A stretch of DNA of 40,018 nt from Halieaceae bacterium (GCA_029247075.1 JAQWLX010000086.1:1-40018); one strand, 5' to 3'. Shown: positions 28,591 to 39,497, counted from the first letter of the stretch. The notes: generated from the sequence alone by a model not told the origin. Numbers and translations are program-made.

Positions 28591-29133
28591 TCAGTTAAAA
28601 TCCAAAGTTTCTATAGTTCGACAATCATTGGTATAAACGCATATTTCGCCAGCAATTGATAAACCCTCCTTTACTATTTGAGTGGCAGAAAGTTCGGTGT
28701 TTTCTAGTAATCCTTTTGCTGCTGCTTGTGCATAAGGGCCTCCAGACCCTATCGCTATGAGATTATCTTCAGGTTCTATTACGTCACCATTACCTGTTAT
28801 TACAAGAGAAGTGTCTTTATCCGCAACGACGAGCAGGGCTTCTAAACGCCTAAGAGATCTTTCACTTCTCCAAGCTTTTGCAAGTTCTACGGCAGCTCGA
28901 GTTAACTGACCTTGATATTTTTCAAGTTGCTCCTCAAATAATTCAAATAAAGTAAATGCGTCCGCTGTTCCCCCTGCAAATCCAGCTAGCACCTTATTTT
29001 TAAAAAGCCGCCGAACTTTTTTTGCGTTACCTTTTAGAATTGTATTCCCAAGAGAAACTTGACCATCTCCACCTATTGCCACTGTTCCATCCCGTCTGAC
29101 AGAAAGAATTGTGGTTCCTCTAAATTGCTTCAA
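28591..29133 (-). CDS. hslV: HslV, peptidase subunit of the HslUV protease
   Basis: [37 protein letters not shown]. Track start 29166 replaced by TTG at 29133 with GAGGAG upstream, giving [14 protein letters not shown]. Confidence 0.93.
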   Translation of the reverse strand: MKQFRGTTILSVRRDGTVAIGGDGQVSLGNTILKGNAKKVRRLFKNKVLAGFAGGTADAFTLFELFEEQLEKYQGQLTRAAVELAKAWRSERSLRRLEALLVVADKDTSLVITGNGDVIEPEDNLIAIGSGGPYAQAAAKGLLENTELSATQIVKEGLSIAGEICVYTNDCRTIETLDFN

Positions 29134-29177
29134 CCTATACTCCTCGGTACGTTGTTCGCCGGACAAAAGATATTTTC

Positions 29178-29756
29178 CTATTGTGTAACTCTTTTTTTCA
29201 ATAGTGTTTTTATGCCGTCACTCTCTATTAATTTCTGCACCTTTTTTGCTTCTGTTAACGATCCAAGCGGTCCTACCGTTAGTTTATAAAGTGAGTCCTT
29301 CTTTTCCTGAGTTAAGCTAATCTCCGGTTCTAGATCGAGCAATACTAGTTTTACTCGGCGATTTTCGGCATCTTCCCTTTTTTTGAAAGCGCCAGCCTGC
29401 AAGAAATAAATTTTATTCTCATCAATATTTTTATTTCTTGCAGTACTTAAATCGCTCTTTCTATATTTGTTCTCTTTTTCAGGCAAGATGTCGTAAAATT
29501 CGAATTGAGTTGTTTTTTGTTTTGTTGATATTTGGCCAGATATTTTTTTTGGTTCAGAGGGTTGTGATATTATTTTCCCCTTGTCTTCAGGCAGAGAAAG
29601 CAGATAAGCTAACAAGCTTATTACAACTCCAGTTGCCGTGCCCGCAGAATACCATTTTAGATTTGAACCAATGCTTTCTTTGGAGGAAGGACTTTCTTTT
29701 TTATAAATTCGACTCTTACGGTTGGAATTAGCTTTCTTAACAAAATCCTTACGCAT
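29178..29756 (-). CDS. SPOR-domain membrane protein (FtsN-like)
   Basis: Short basic N-terminus, one TM, low-complexity linker, C-terminal SPOR domain ([20 protein letters not shown]...[13 protein letters not shown]). Confidence 0.87.
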   Translation of the reverse strand: MRKDFVKKANSNRKSRIYKKESPSSKESIGSNLKWYSAGTATGVVISLLAYLLSLPEDKGKIISQPSEPKKISGQISTKQKTTQFEFYDILPEKENKYRKSDLSTARNKNIDENKIYFLQAGAFKKREDAENRRVKLVLLDLEPEISLTQEKKDSLYKLTVGPLGSLTEAKKVQKLIESDGIKTLLKKRVTQ

Positions 29757-29757
29757 T

Positions 29758-31449
29758 TTACATCTCTTCTGGAGCCGATACGCCCAGAATATTTAATCCA
29801 TTAGCGATTACTTGGCGAACCCCCATGCTCAACATTATTCGCGATTCTCTTAATTCCTTATCTTCTACCAGAACTTTGTATGAATTGTAGTAAGAGTGAA
29901 ACTCCCCTGCCAGCTCTCTAAGATAGTTCGCTATAGTATGAGGTTCATATTGCTGAGCTGCTTGCTTTATTATTTCTGGGAATTTCATTAAATGTTGCAT
30001 AATAAGATGCTCTTCTTCTAGAATAAGCTTCGAATTAGACAGATTCATTTTTTTCATCCAATCAGAATCGAGTTCAGTCATTTTGCGAAGTACACTCGAT
30101 ATTCTAGCGTGTGCATATTGTATATAAAAGACAGGATTGTCATTAGATGCAGATATAGCTAAGTCTATATCAAATATTAGTTGCGAGTTAGGTGCGCGCG
30201 CCACAAGGAAATATCGAGTAGCATCACTACCAACTTCGTTAACTAATTCGCTAAGTGTTAAATACTCTCCTTTACGCTTGGATATTTTTACCTCTTCTCC
30301 ATTTCGGACTACCGTTACCATTTGATGTAAGAGATAATTTGGCCATTTTTCTGGAATATTTTTTTTCAATGCTTGTAGACCCGCTCTAACTCTAGTAATT
30401 GTGCCGTGGTGGTCCGCACCTTGTTCATTGAGGGCATTTTTGAAGCCGCGCTCCCATTTATTTATATGATAGGCGATGTCTGGAACGAAATAGGTAAAGG
30501 TGCCATCTTGTTTGCGCATCACTCGGTCTTTGTCATCACCAAATTGAGTTGTTTTTAGCCATAATGCGCCGTCTTTCTCATAGGTGTATCCAGAATCAAT
30601 TATTTCTTGAACGATTCTTTCCACTTCACCGCTACTATAAAGAGAAGATTCCAAAAAGAAGCTATCGAAATTTACATTAAAATTAGCAAGGTCACGATCT
30701 TGCTCACGCCTAAGATAGGTGACCGCGAATTCCTGTATTTCATCAAGTAGCTCAGGATCTTTTGCTCCAGTAACTGATTTATCCTTCGCTTCTAATGTCT
30801 CTCCATCTAGATAAGCTCGTGCAACTTCATTTATATACTCCCCACAGTAGCCATCGTCTGGCCAGTCAGGGTTTTGAGGGTCAATTCCAAGGCATCTTGC
30901 TTGGACTGATAGCGCAAGATTTCTTATTTGTTGTCCTGAATCATTATAATAAAATTCACTTTGAACATTCCAACCATTTGCTCGCATTAAACGACAGATA
31001 CTGTCTCCAATTGCTGCTCCACGTCCGTGACCAACGTGGAGTGGTCCTGTTGGATTTGCTGATACGAATTCTATTAATATCGGTACACTTTTTCCTTCGT
31101 TGTTGCAGCCGAACCTTTCTTTTTTGTCAATTATTTCCAGCAGAAGTTTCGATAACGCATCCTTTGAGAGGAAAAAATTAATAAAGCCAGCTCCTGCGAC
31201 TTCGCAGTGATCCAAGAACGAAGTGGTTGGAATATTCTGTAGTATTAAACTAGCCAAATCTCTAGGATTCATGCGGCAAGATTTGGAAAGTGTAAGAGCT
31301 ATATTGCTAGCTAGGTCGCCATGTTTTTTATCTCGTGTAAATTCCACGACTACTTCTACCTTTTCGAGAACTGGCAGGCGTCCAGATTCCACAAGATTTC
31401 TTATCGTTTTTTCTATCAAGCAAGAGACATTTTCTTTCATAAACTTCAA
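29758..31449 (-). CDS. argS: Arginyl-tRNA synthetase
   Basis: FVSANPTGPLHVGHGRGAAIGDSICRLMRANGWNVQSEFYYND, KISKRKGEYLTLSELV. Confidence 0.97.
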   Translation of the reverse strand: MKFMKENVSCLIEKTIRNLVESGRLPVLEKVEVVVEFTRDKKHGDLASNIALTLSKSCRMNPRDLASLILQNIPTTSFLDHCEVAGAGFINFFLSKDALSKLLLEIIDKKERFGCNNEGKSVPILIEFVSANPTGPLHVGHGRGAAIGDSICRLMRANGWNVQSEFYYNDSGQQIRNLALSVQARCLGIDPQNPDWPDDGYCGEYINEVARAYLDGETLEAKDKSVTGAKDPELLDEIQEFAVTYLRREQDRDLANFNVNFDSFFLESSLYSSGEVERIVQEIIDSGYTYEKDGALWLKTTQFGDDKDRVMRKQDGTFTYFVPDIAYHINKWERGFKNALNEQGADHHGTITRVRAGLQALKKNIPEKWPNYLLHQMVTVVRNGEEVKISKRKGEYLTLSELVNEVGSDATRYFLVARAPNSQLIFDIDLAISASNDNPVFYIQYAHARISSVLRKMTELDSDWMKKMNLSNSKLILEEEHLIMQHLMKFPEIIKQAAQQYEPHTIANYLRELAGEFHSYYNSYKVLVEDKELRESRIMLSMGVRQVIANGLNILGVSAPEEM

Positions 31450-31528
31450 TTCTTAATCTTTTATTGCGAAGAACTAACTACTATTCTCATGCGCTGATCT
31501 GGCTAATCGAAAGGTTTTAGCTCAACTG

Positions 31529-33724
31529 CTAACAAATTTCGACCGGATCAACATCAATAAACCAATTCATTTTATTTCTTTTTGTTATTTTGTCTCCGAT
31601 AGAAACCAATTTGGTTGCAGCCTTATGAATGCTCGCCCTATTTTTTGAGTGAAGTAGCAACTGATTGCGATATTTGCCAGCCCTTCTAGGCATAGCAGAC
31701 GGTAATGGCCCAATTAATTTTACATTCCCAGGTATATTAGCACGTTCAGCGATCGATTTAAGAAAACGCTCCCCGTCTTCTTGATACTTGCTGTCTGCTC
31801 TCATTAGAATCAAATATCCTAATGGAGGCAAATCTCTAGCGCCTCTGTCCTCTAGAATATATTTTGACAAGGTGCTATATGACTGATCGACTATTGCTTG
31901 CATAAAAGGATGATCTGGATGATGTGTTTGAAGAAATACGTGGCTTTTATTTGATTCACGTCCAGCCCTTCCTGATACTTGAGTAATAAGTTGTGCCATG
32001 CGTTCTTCTCCTCTAAAGTCTAATCCAAATAGAAGGCTGTCAGCGTCAAGTACTCCCACAAGGGTGACTCCAGGAAAATGATGACCTTTGGCAAGCATTT
32101 GTGTTCCAATCAGTATACAGGGGCGTCGCTGGGTAACGCTTTTCATTAATTTCTCCATAGCAGCTTTATTTGGAATATTGTCGCTATCTACTCGATGGAT
32201 TATTGTTCCTCTAAAGGCTTCTCGAATTTTTTCTTCAGTTTGTTGTGTTCCTATACCCTCAAGGAGTAGATTTTTTGAACCGCAATTTGGGCATGACAAG
32301 ATTAGGCGTGCTGATTTCCCACAATGATGACAACGCAATTCCTTTGTTTTTTTATGCAATGTCATTCTGACGTCACAATCTTCACATTCTGCTATCCAGC
32401 CGCATCTGTGACACTGTAATTGAGTGGCATATCCTCTTCTGTTTAGGAAAAGAAGAACTTGTTGATCCTTATCTATTGTATTTTTAATAGCCCTTAGAAG
32501 AGTGGAAGACAGACCTCCAGATAAAGCTTTTCCTCGAATGTCTATCGTCGTTAGATTAGGTAAGTTTGCGCCTCCGACGCGCTCAGTAAGCTCATGGTGT
32601 AAGTAGCGGTCAGAGCGTACATTTAACAAGGTTTCTAACGAGGGAGTTGCACTTCCTAATATTATTGGACAATTTTCGATTTGTGCTCTCTTGACGGCGA
32701 TATCTCTTGCGGAGTATCTGAATCCGTCTTGTTGTTTATATGAGCTATCGTGTTCCTCATCCACTATTATCATGCCTAAGCGAGAGCAAGGTGCGAAACA
32801 AGCCGATCGAGTACCAATAATGATGTCTGAGTAACCCTCACTGACCAGTCGCCAGGAATAATCCCTATCAGAATCAGTCAGTCCAGAGTGAAGCTCGGTG
32901 ATTCTCGCATCAAAACGTTCACTTACTCTTAATACAGTTTGGGGAGTAAGATTTATTTCTGGTATCAACAGCAGCACTTGTTTTTGTTGTTTTAGTGCTA
33001 AATGTATAAGTTGTAGATAAATTTCAGTTTTACCACTGCCTGTAACGCCTTCGATCACCTGGCATCTAAATGAATCGATATTGTCTTTTATGGATGATAA
33101 AACCTGCTTTTGAGCATGATTTAGCGTTACACCCTGTTTTTTTGATCTACTTAAAACTTTTGGAAATACTTTTTTAAGGGTAATTAATTTCTTTTTTTTC
33201 AAAGCATAAAGACTTGAGTGACTAGCATGATTGGATATGTATTCTTTGCCTAAAAACCCAGATTTTCTAATTAAATTGAGCAAAGAAGCTTGTTTTGGAG
33301 CTCGCATGGCAATCTTACCTTGCTTAATAGTTTCTTCCCCTAGACTAGTGGCAATCCAACCATAGTTGACCAATTCACTAACCGGTAATCCACGACGTTG
33401 TTTCGAGCTAAAAGCGGCCGCAATTACCTCTCCTGGTGGGTGGTGATAGTAACTCGCGGCCCAATTGCAAAGTTCTAAAAGCTCTCTTCTTATAAGTGGA
33501 GTGTCATCAAGAATTTCTAGTACATGCTTCAATCGGGATTTGTCTATATTGGTTGATAGAGCAACTTCCAATAAGATACAGACTACTGATCGATTACCAA
33601 AAGGAGCCCTTATCCGAATTCCTGGTTGTAACTTTTCAACTGCCTTTTCAGCCATTTGCACCGGAGGAAGGTAGTCAAAAAAGCTTCTCATTGGTGATAT
33701 AACTGCTAGTCTGAGAATCTGCAT
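31529..33724 (-). CDS. priA: Primosomal protein N' (PriA helicase)
   Basis: EGVTGSGKTEIYLQLI, IIVDEEHDSSYKQ, zinc cysteines CHRCGWIAECEDCDVRMTLH...CHHCG, GTQMLAKGHHFPGVTLVGVLDAD. Confidence 0.96.
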   Translation of the reverse strand: MQILRLAVISPMRSFFDYLPPVQMAEKAVEKLQPGIRIRAPFGNRSVVCILLEVALSTNIDKSRLKHVLEILDDTPLIRRELLELCNWAASYYHHPPGEVIAAAFSSKQRRGLPVSELVNYGWIATSLGEETIKQGKIAMRAPKQASLLNLIRKSGFLGKEYISNHASHSSLYALKKKKLITLKKVFPKVLSRSKKQGVTLNHAQKQVLSSIKDNIDSFRCQVIEGVTGSGKTEIYLQLIHLALKQQKQVLLLIPEINLTPQTVLRVSERFDARITELHSGLTDSDRDYSWRLVSEGYSDIIIGTRSACFAPCSRLGMIIVDEEHDSSYKQQDGFRYSARDIAVKRAQIENCPIILGSATPSLETLLNVRSDRYLHHELTERVGGANLPNLTTIDIRGKALSGGLSSTLLRAIKNTIDKDQQVLLFLNRRGYATQLQCHRCGWIAECEDCDVRMTLHKKTKELRCHHCGKSARLILSCPNCGSKNLLLEGIGTQQTEEKIREAFRGTIIHRVDSDNIPNKAAMEKLMKSVTQRRPCILIGTQMLAKGHHFPGVTLVGVLDADSLLFGLDFRGEERMAQLITQVSGRAGRESNKSHVFLQTHHPDHPFMQAIVDQSYSTLSKYILEDRGARDLPPLGYLILMRADSKYQEDGERFLKSIAERANIPGNVKLIGPLPSAMPRRAGKYRNQLLLHSKNRASIHKAATKLVSIGDKITKRNKMNWFIDVDPVEIC

Positions 33725-33863
33725 TTTCGCTCGAAGTTTAATTTATCAATAAGAATAGATTTTGTATTGTAGCAAAATCATTTGTTTCTCTTGCGTTGGC
33801 TCCAGCTTCTGGTAGTATCGCCTCGCTCACCCTATAAGCTAAGAAATGGCCGAGGACACTAAA

Positions 33864-34091
33864 ATGCAACATAGTATCCATCCAAAGTACGAGGAGATCA
33901 CGGTCACGTGTAGTTGTGGTCATTCACTTAAAACTCGCTCGACTTTGTGTAAGGATTTTCATATTGATGTGTGTTCAAAGTGCCATCCGTTTTTCACTGG
34001 AAAGCAGAAAATAGTTGATTCTGGTGGGCGAGTCGATCGTTTCAAGAAACGATTTGGGAAAAGAAGTGGAACTAAGTCATCAGAAGATTAA
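33864..34091 (+). CDS. rpmE: Ribosomal protein bL31, zinc-binding (C+) type
   Basis: [51 protein letters not shown] at 33864 with GAGGA upstream preferred over the track start 33846. Confidence 0.94.
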   Translation: MQHSIHPKYEEITVTCSCGHSLKTRSTLCKDFHIDVCSKCHPFFTGKQKIVDSGGRVDRFKKRFGKRSGTKSSED

Positions 34092-34119
34092 TTAAGGCGC
34101 TAGAAAAGTTCCTTAATTA
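34089..34119. terminator. Possible shared bidirectional hairpin between convergent rpmE and ponA
   Basis: TAATTAAGG (34089-34097), 13-nt loop, CCTTAATTA (34111-34119): perfect 9-bp arms spanning both stop codons; no T-tract. Confidence 0.35.
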
Positions 34120-36532
34120 GTTCTTCGGTTCCTTGTGATTCCAAAGTATTTTCAGAGCCCAAAGAATTTCTAGTTGGTGAATTTTCAATTCTGAAGTATT
34201 CAAAGATAGCTTTTTCATTTGAGGCTTTAGAAGCAAGACCGGTTATTGGATCGATTCTTGTTAAAACTACGCCCGTTGGAGTTACTCTATTTTTTTCCGG
34301 CATATCTTCCATGGCTTGCCTCATAAACTCAATCCAAATAGGAAGTGCTGCAGTTCCACCGAATTCTCTTCGACCTAGCGAAGTGAAATTATCAAAACCA
34401 ACCCAAGTGCTGGTAACAATTTCAGAATTGTAACCAGAAAACCATGCATCCATTGGCCCATTAGAAGTCCCTGTTTTCCCCGCTATATCATCTCTTTCTA
34501 ATTTTAAAGCTCGTCTGCCTGTGCCTAACTTAATTACGTCTTTTAAAATAGAATCTATAATAAAATTCACTCGGGCATCCATAACGCGCGGGGCGAGAAC
34601 TTTTTCTTCTTTCTTGGCTGTGTTTTCTAGAAGAATTTCTTCCATGCTAAGTTCCTGGTAATCATCTTTTTCTTCCGCACATAGATGGCACGCGATAGCC
34701 GGGTTGTTTTGATAAACAATCTCTCCATCCAATTTCTCAACTTTAGCTATTAAATATGGTTTAACAGAAAAACCGCCATTTGCGAGAACAGCATATGCTG
34801 TGGCAATTTGCATTGGAGACATTGTTTGGGAACCCAATGCTAGAGAAAGATCTCTTGGAAAATCTCTTGTTTGAATTCCAAGATTTTCAACATAATTAAT
34901 TAGGTTTCCAATGCCTAGTTTTTGCAAAAGTCTAATGGAAACAATATTTCTTGATTTTGTTAAAGCCCACCTTAAGCGTGTTGGACCATAAAATTTACCT
35001 CCATCATTCTCGGGTCGCCATGTTTCTTCTAGAGCAGTATCTTCTAATACAATCGGAGCATCATTGATTACGCTTGCAGCGGTAAATCCATGCTCGAGCG
35101 CGGCAGAATATAAAAAAGGTTTAAAGTTTGAGCCCGGTTGACGAAAAGCTTGGGTAGCTCTGTTAAACTTGCTAAGAGAAAATCCCATGCCTCCTACTAC
35201 ACTAAGTATTGCACCAGTGTTAGGTTGTAATGCGACTAATGCAGCTTGCACTCTTGGAATTTGAGACAACTGCCATCTTCCGTTTTCCTCATGTTTTACT
35301 CTGACGAGATCGCCAATCGAAAGAATATTAGCAGCTGCTTTAGGGTATGGGCCTACTTGATTTTCACTAATATAGGGCCTTGCTTGCTTTAAGCCGTCTT
35401 CCCAGTCTAGTTGATGTTCACTCCCGTCACTTAGAATAAAACTCGCTGTTTGTTCCTGGGTTTCCTTAATTATTGCTGGAATCAGTTCATCTACTTTTGG
35501 GGCTCTTTGAAGTTCGGATAACCAAATTTCTAGCTGACTTTCTCTATCATTCTCAGCAACAGGGAATTGACGTTCTGGTCCTCGATATCCATGCCTTTTG
35601 TCGTATCTTAGAAGTCCATCCACGACTTCACTTTGTGCAACACGCTGGAGTCTTCCTTGGATGGTTGTGTATACGCGATATCCATCGGTATAAGCTCCAC
35701 TCCCAAAAAGTCTAAGCATTTCACGCCTTGCCATTTCAGCAGAATATTCTGCTGAAAATTTGACCGTAGATCCATGAAATCTTGCAGTAACAGTGCTTTT
35801 AGAAGCAGTTAGATATTCGGTTTCTTTAATATATTTTAAGGAAAGCATTCTCTTCAGGATCCAATTACGTCGTTCTTTAGCGGAACTGGGTCCACTAATC
35901 GGATTATTCCGAGAAGGTGCTTTCGGTATGCCCGCAAGCATCGCATGTTGAGCTAAGCTTAAATTAGAGATGGATTTACCATAATACACCTCAGAAGCAG
36001 CCTCGAAACCGTAAGCGCGATGACCCAAAAATACTCTATTAAAATACAAGCCAAATATCTCACGTTTGCTTAGTCGACGCTCAATTTCTATGGCTAATAA
36101 TATCTCATTGAACTTACGAAGAAAGGTTTTCTCTAGGGAAAGAAAATAATTTCTAGCAACCTGCATTGTTATGGTGCTGCCACCAGAACCTTTTTTTCCA
36201 GTTAAGATTAGCTCTGATACAGCTCGAAGCAACCCTTTAATATCGACGCCCCTATGCTCGAAAAAACCATCATCTTCTGCGGCCATTAAAGCTTTAATAA
36301 ATTGACTTGGTATTTCTTCATAGCTTAGAGGTTTTCTTTTTTGTTCTCCAAATTGACCTATTAATTCACCTTCTTGGGTAAGAATTTGCATTGGAGTCTG
36401 CAGTTTAACGTCTTTCAGCTTTTCAACATTTGGCAAATTAGGACTTAAATATAAGTAGGTGCCAGATAGCAGCCATAGGCTAAAAACTATCGCTAAAGAT
36501 GATGTATTCAGAATAAATCGTAAGAATCTCAA
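34100..36532 (-). CDS. ponA: Penicillin-binding protein 1A
   Basis: Transglycosylase EDDGFFEHRGVDIKGLLRA, GGSTITMQVARNYFLS; transpeptidase QPGSNFKPFLYSAAL, TKSRNIVS, AGKTGTSNGPMDAWF. Confidence 0.96.
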   Translation of the reverse strand: MRFLRFILNTSSLAIVFSLWLLSGTYLYLSPNLPNVEKLKDVKLQTPMQILTQEGELIGQFGEQKRKPLSYEEIPSQFIKALMAAEDDGFFEHRGVDIKGLLRAVSELILTGKKGSGGSTITMQVARNYFLSLEKTFLRKFNEILLAIEIERRLSKREIFGLYFNRVFLGHRAYGFEAASEVYYGKSISNLSLAQHAMLAGIPKAPSRNNPISGPSSAKERRNWILKRMLSLKYIKETEYLTASKSTVTARFHGSTVKFSAEYSAEMARREMLRLFGSGAYTDGYRVYTTIQGRLQRVAQSEVVDGLLRYDKRHGYRGPERQFPVAENDRESQLEIWLSELQRAPKVDELIPAIIKETQEQTASFILSDGSEHQLDWEDGLKQARPYISENQVGPYPKAAANILSIGDLVRVKHEENGRWQLSQIPRVQAALVALQPNTGAILSVVGGMGFSLSKFNRATQAFRQPGSNFKPFLYSAALEHGFTAASVINDAPIVLEDTALEETWRPENDGGKFYGPTRLRWALTKSRNIVSIRLLQKLGIGNLINYVENLGIQTRDFPRDLSLALGSQTMSPMQIATAYAVLANGGFSVKPYLIAKVEKLDGEIVYQNNPAIACHLCAEEKDDYQELSMEEILLENTAKKEEKVLAPRVMDARVNFIIDSILKDVIKLGTGRRALKLERDDIAGKTGTSNGPMDAWFSGYNSEIVTSTWVGFDNFTSLGRREFGGTAALPIWIEFMRQAMEDMPEKNRVTPTGVVLTRIDPITGLASKASNEKAIFEYFRIENSPTRNSLGSENTLESQGTEELIKELF

Positions 36533-36654
36533 GATTTCACTTTACTTGGCATAGTCGACGATTAAATTAGTTATCAATCAAAAATTTACATTATAGGACT
36601 TTTCGTCCAGTACTGTATCTAAAAGTCTATAGGGCAGAATATTGGTAGAAATTT

Positions 36655-37782
36655 ATGAGAATTATGACTAACAGCGTTATTTTTGACAAAGCGACAATAG
36701 TTAATTCTTACCGCACTGTTAAGAATTTCTTCGCCACATCTGCTACTGGGCTCCTTGGTGTTGATATCAATAATTATTCCGTGAAAGTGATAGAACTTGT
36801 TCGAGACAAGCGAGCTGGAGTTTATCAAGTAACTCGATTTGGTTACGCATCTGTTTCTCAGGGCGGGATGCTAGATAATTCTATTGAAGGTGTTCAAAAA
36901 CTTGCTGCCGCAGTTTCAGAAGCCGTCTCTCTGTCAGGAAGCAAATTAAAACATGCAGCGGCCGCCGTTTTTGGAAATTCGGTGATTAATAAAGTTGTTG
37001 ATGTTCCATCTGGCCTTAATGATGATGAACTTGAAATGTTCTTATCTATTAACTCTGATAAATATATTCCATTTCCCTTAAATGAAGTAGCAATGGATTT
37101 TCAAAAACTAAATTTACCCTCTGCTATTAAAAGCTGCGAGAAAATTCTATTAACAGCTTGTCGAAGAGACGCCATTGATAAACAGGTGGAGGCGATTAAT
37201 TTAGCTAATTTATCTGTTGAAGTTGTCGATGTGGCACCTTTCGCGGCGGAAAGAGCATTGAGAAATTGTGTTCGAAATTTTAACGCCGAGAACGAAAATT
37301 TAAGGCTCATCGTAGATGTTGAAGACAATTATATTGTCTGTAATCTAATTGATAGTGAAGGAGCGCTATTTGTTTGGGAGGAAGCTATTAAATGTTCGTC
37401 AATTCAGCAGGGCGTATCTGGATTAAATCAGCCTTCTGAAATTGATTCTATCTCTGAATCATTTTTAATTCAGTGTCGAGATAATATCAAAAAGTCATCT
37501 CGCGGGGTGTTCATACAAGCTCTTACTGCAGCGTTAAAGCGAGCACTCCAGATGGCTTCTTCCTCTACCAATTATGAAATTAAAAATTTAGTTCTAATAG
37601 GTGATGCAATACCAACTGTTAACGAAGTAACTATTATCGGAGATCATCTTGACGTAAAGGTTAATTTAGGAAATCCATTTCAGAATATGATTTTTGACCC
37701 CTCTCTTAACTCTAGTCAACTAACTTTGCGTGCTTCCTCTTTCACTACTGCCTGTGGTTTAGCTCTCAGGGGTTTGATATGA
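36655..37782 (+). CDS. pilM: Type IV pilus assembly protein PilM
   Basis: GLLGVDINNYSVKVIELVRDK actin-like ATPase fold; first gene of pilMNOPQ, divergent from ponA. Confidence 0.94.
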   Translation: MRIMTNSVIFDKATIVNSYRTVKNFFATSATGLLGVDINNYSVKVIELVRDKRAGVYQVTRFGYASVSQGGMLDNSIEGVQKLAAAVSEAVSLSGSKLKHAAAAVFGNSVINKVVDVPSGLNDDELEMFLSINSDKYIPFPLNEVAMDFQKLNLPSAIKSCEKILLTACRRDAIDKQVEAINLANLSVEVVDVAPFAAERALRNCVRNFNAENENLRLIVDVEDNYIVCNLIDSEGALFVWEEAIKCSSIQQGVSGLNQPSEIDSISESFLIQCRDNIKKSSRGVFIQALTAALKRALQMASSSTNYEIKNLVLIGDAIPTVNEVTIIGDHLDVKVNLGNPFQNMIFDPSLNSSQLTLRASSFTTACGLALRGLI

Positions 37783-38351
37783 GTATTCAAATAAATTTGC
37801 TTCCCTGGCGTGAAGCTCTTCGGTTACAGAAAAATAGATCTTTTTTTGCTCAGCTTGGACTAGGGTTGGTTTTAAGCGCAATTCTCGTTCTGATTTGGGG
37901 GTATTTTTTGAATCGGCAGTTAATTTACCAGGAATTACGGAATCAATATCTTTCCTCGTTCGTTAATCAATTAGATTATCAGCTTGCCGAAATTAAGGAT
38001 ATAGAGATACGTCGACAGCAAATTATTGACAGAATTTCTTTAATTGAAGAGCTTCAAAATAATCGACAAATCGCCGTAAGAATTTTTGATCAGATCGTTT
38101 ATTCGACACCTGAGGGTGTTTTTTATAAACAACTAAGTCGTTCAGGAAATCTTTTGTCTATGGTAGGTGTTGGCGAAAATAGCGATCAAATTTCTGATTT
38201 AATGAGGCGACTCGAAGCTTCCAAGTGGCTTAATTCTCCGGCACTGGATTTGATAGAGTCTAATTTGGAAACCGGTTCTAAACGAAGCGCCTTTAATTTG
38301 TCAGTTTACATAGACAGACCTGAGTATGTCGTCTCGAGTTTGGGAGGCTAA
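37779..38351 (+). CDS. pilN: Type IV pilus assembly protein PilN
   Basis: INLLPWREALRLQKNRSFFAQL with one TM; overlaps pilM. Confidence 0.94.
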   Translation: MSIQINLLPWREALRLQKNRSFFAQLGLGLVLSAILVLIWGYFLNRQLIYQELRNQYLSSFVNQLDYQLAEIKDIEIRRQQIIDRISLIEELQNNRQIAVRIFDQIVYSTPEGVFYKQLSRSGNLLSMVGVGENSDQISDLMRRLEASKWLNSPALDLIESNLETGSKRSAFNLSVYIDRPEYVVSSLGG

Positions 38352-38352
38352 G

Positions 38353-38973
38353 ATGAAAATCGCTAAAGATTTGCTCAGCCTGCGCGAAATTAGCTTCTCC
38401 GAATTAAGCTCTAATAATATTGGCCTTTGGCCAGACGGGCTCAAATTTGTTTTGATAATTAGTGTGGTTTCGCTTTCATTTATTGTCGGTTACTACAGTT
38501 ATATAGAACGACTGAAAGTTGACGTAAATAGCTCCATTATTAGAGAGGAAAATCTGCGGAAGGAGTATGAAAAGAAATCTTCACAAGCTTCAAGTATTCA
38601 TCTTTATCGATTGCAAATGGCGAAGATGGAGGAAATATTTTTAAATTTAGTTGGGCAACTTCCTTCAGCTAATGAGGTTCCTGCTCTGCTAGAGGATGTG
38701 ACGCAAAGAGGTGTAGTAAATGGATTAAGCATCACCAGCATAGATCTCCAGGAGGAACAGCCAAGAGAATTTTATATTGAGATGCCCATCAAAATTAAGG
38801 CAGAGGGTGGTTATCATGATTTAGGGGCTTTTGTGAGTGGCTTAGCCGCATTACCTAGAATAGTAACATTACATGACTTTTCGGTCTCGAGTCTTGACAT
38901 TGAATCAGGGTTGCTGGGGATGACTATGGAAGTGAAGACTTATAGATATAAGTCTGAAGAATTAGTCAAATGA
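38353..38973 (+). CDS. pilO: Type IV pilus assembly protein PilO
   Basis: One TM, coiled coil, QLPSANEVPALLEDVTQRGVVNGLSI; ATG at 38353 with GGGAGG upstream preferred over the track start 38326. Confidence 0.93.
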   Translation: MKIAKDLLSLREISFSELSSNNIGLWPDGLKFVLIISVVSLSFIVGYYSYIERLKVDVNSSIIREENLRKEYEKKSSQASSIHLYRLQMAKMEEIFLNLVGQLPSANEVPALLEDVTQRGVVNGLSITSIDLQEEQPREFYIEMPIKIKAEGGYHDLGAFVSGLAALPRIVTLHDFSVSSLDIESGLLGMTMEVKTYRYKSEELVK

Positions 38974-39497
38974 AGCCTAATAATAAAGTTTTCGCTACAT
39001 TGCTTTCTATGCTTCTAGTTAGTTGTGCTGAGAAAAATTTTTCTGACTTAGATGCGTTCATCGAAAACAAGAATTCAGTCCGAATAGAAAATATTGAACC
39101 ACTTCCAAGCATTAGAAATTATCGCGCATTTGCTTATCGAGCGACTCAGGTTCGCAGTCCGTTTTCATTGCCGCCAGATCCTAATGGAATTTCTAGACTG
39201 CCACCTGTTCTGTCAGATCCGCCAGATAAATCTCGAAAAAGGGAATTTCTCGAGCAATTCCCTTTGGAGTCTCTAACCATGGTAGGGAGTCTAAATCGAT
39301 CGGGAAAAATTTGGTGTTTGGTACAGGATCCATCGGGAGGGGTGCATCGGATTAGTAATGGATCCTTCTTAGGCCTTAATCATGGGAAAGTTATTTCAGC
39401 TGGAGAAATTTCGATGAAATTGGTAGAGATAGTGACGGACGGAACTGACCACGGCTGGATTGAACGACCACGATCCTTACATCTTAATTCTTTTTAA
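38970..39497 (+). CDS. pilP: Type IV pilus assembly lipoprotein PilP
   Basis: Lipobox LLVSC; LEQFPLESLTMVGSLNRSGKIWCLVQDPSGGVHRISNGSFLGLNHGKV. Confidence 0.93.
   Translation: MKPNNKVFATLLSMLLVSCAEKNFSDLDAFIENKNSVRIENIEPLPSIRNYRAFAYRATQVRSPFSLPPDPNGISRLPPVLSDPPDKSRKREFLEQFPLESLTMVGSLNRSGKIWCLVQDPSGGVHRISNGSFLGLNHGKVISAGEISMKLVEIVTDGTDHGWIERPRSLHLNSF

Noticed and set aside
29438-29731. 97 aa plus-strand ORF opposite the SPOR-domain gene
   Set aside because: Antisense shadow ORF with no recognisable motif.
30795-31181. 128 aa plus-strand ORF opposite argS
   Set aside because: Antisense to a strongly conserved gene; composition looks like a shadow frame.
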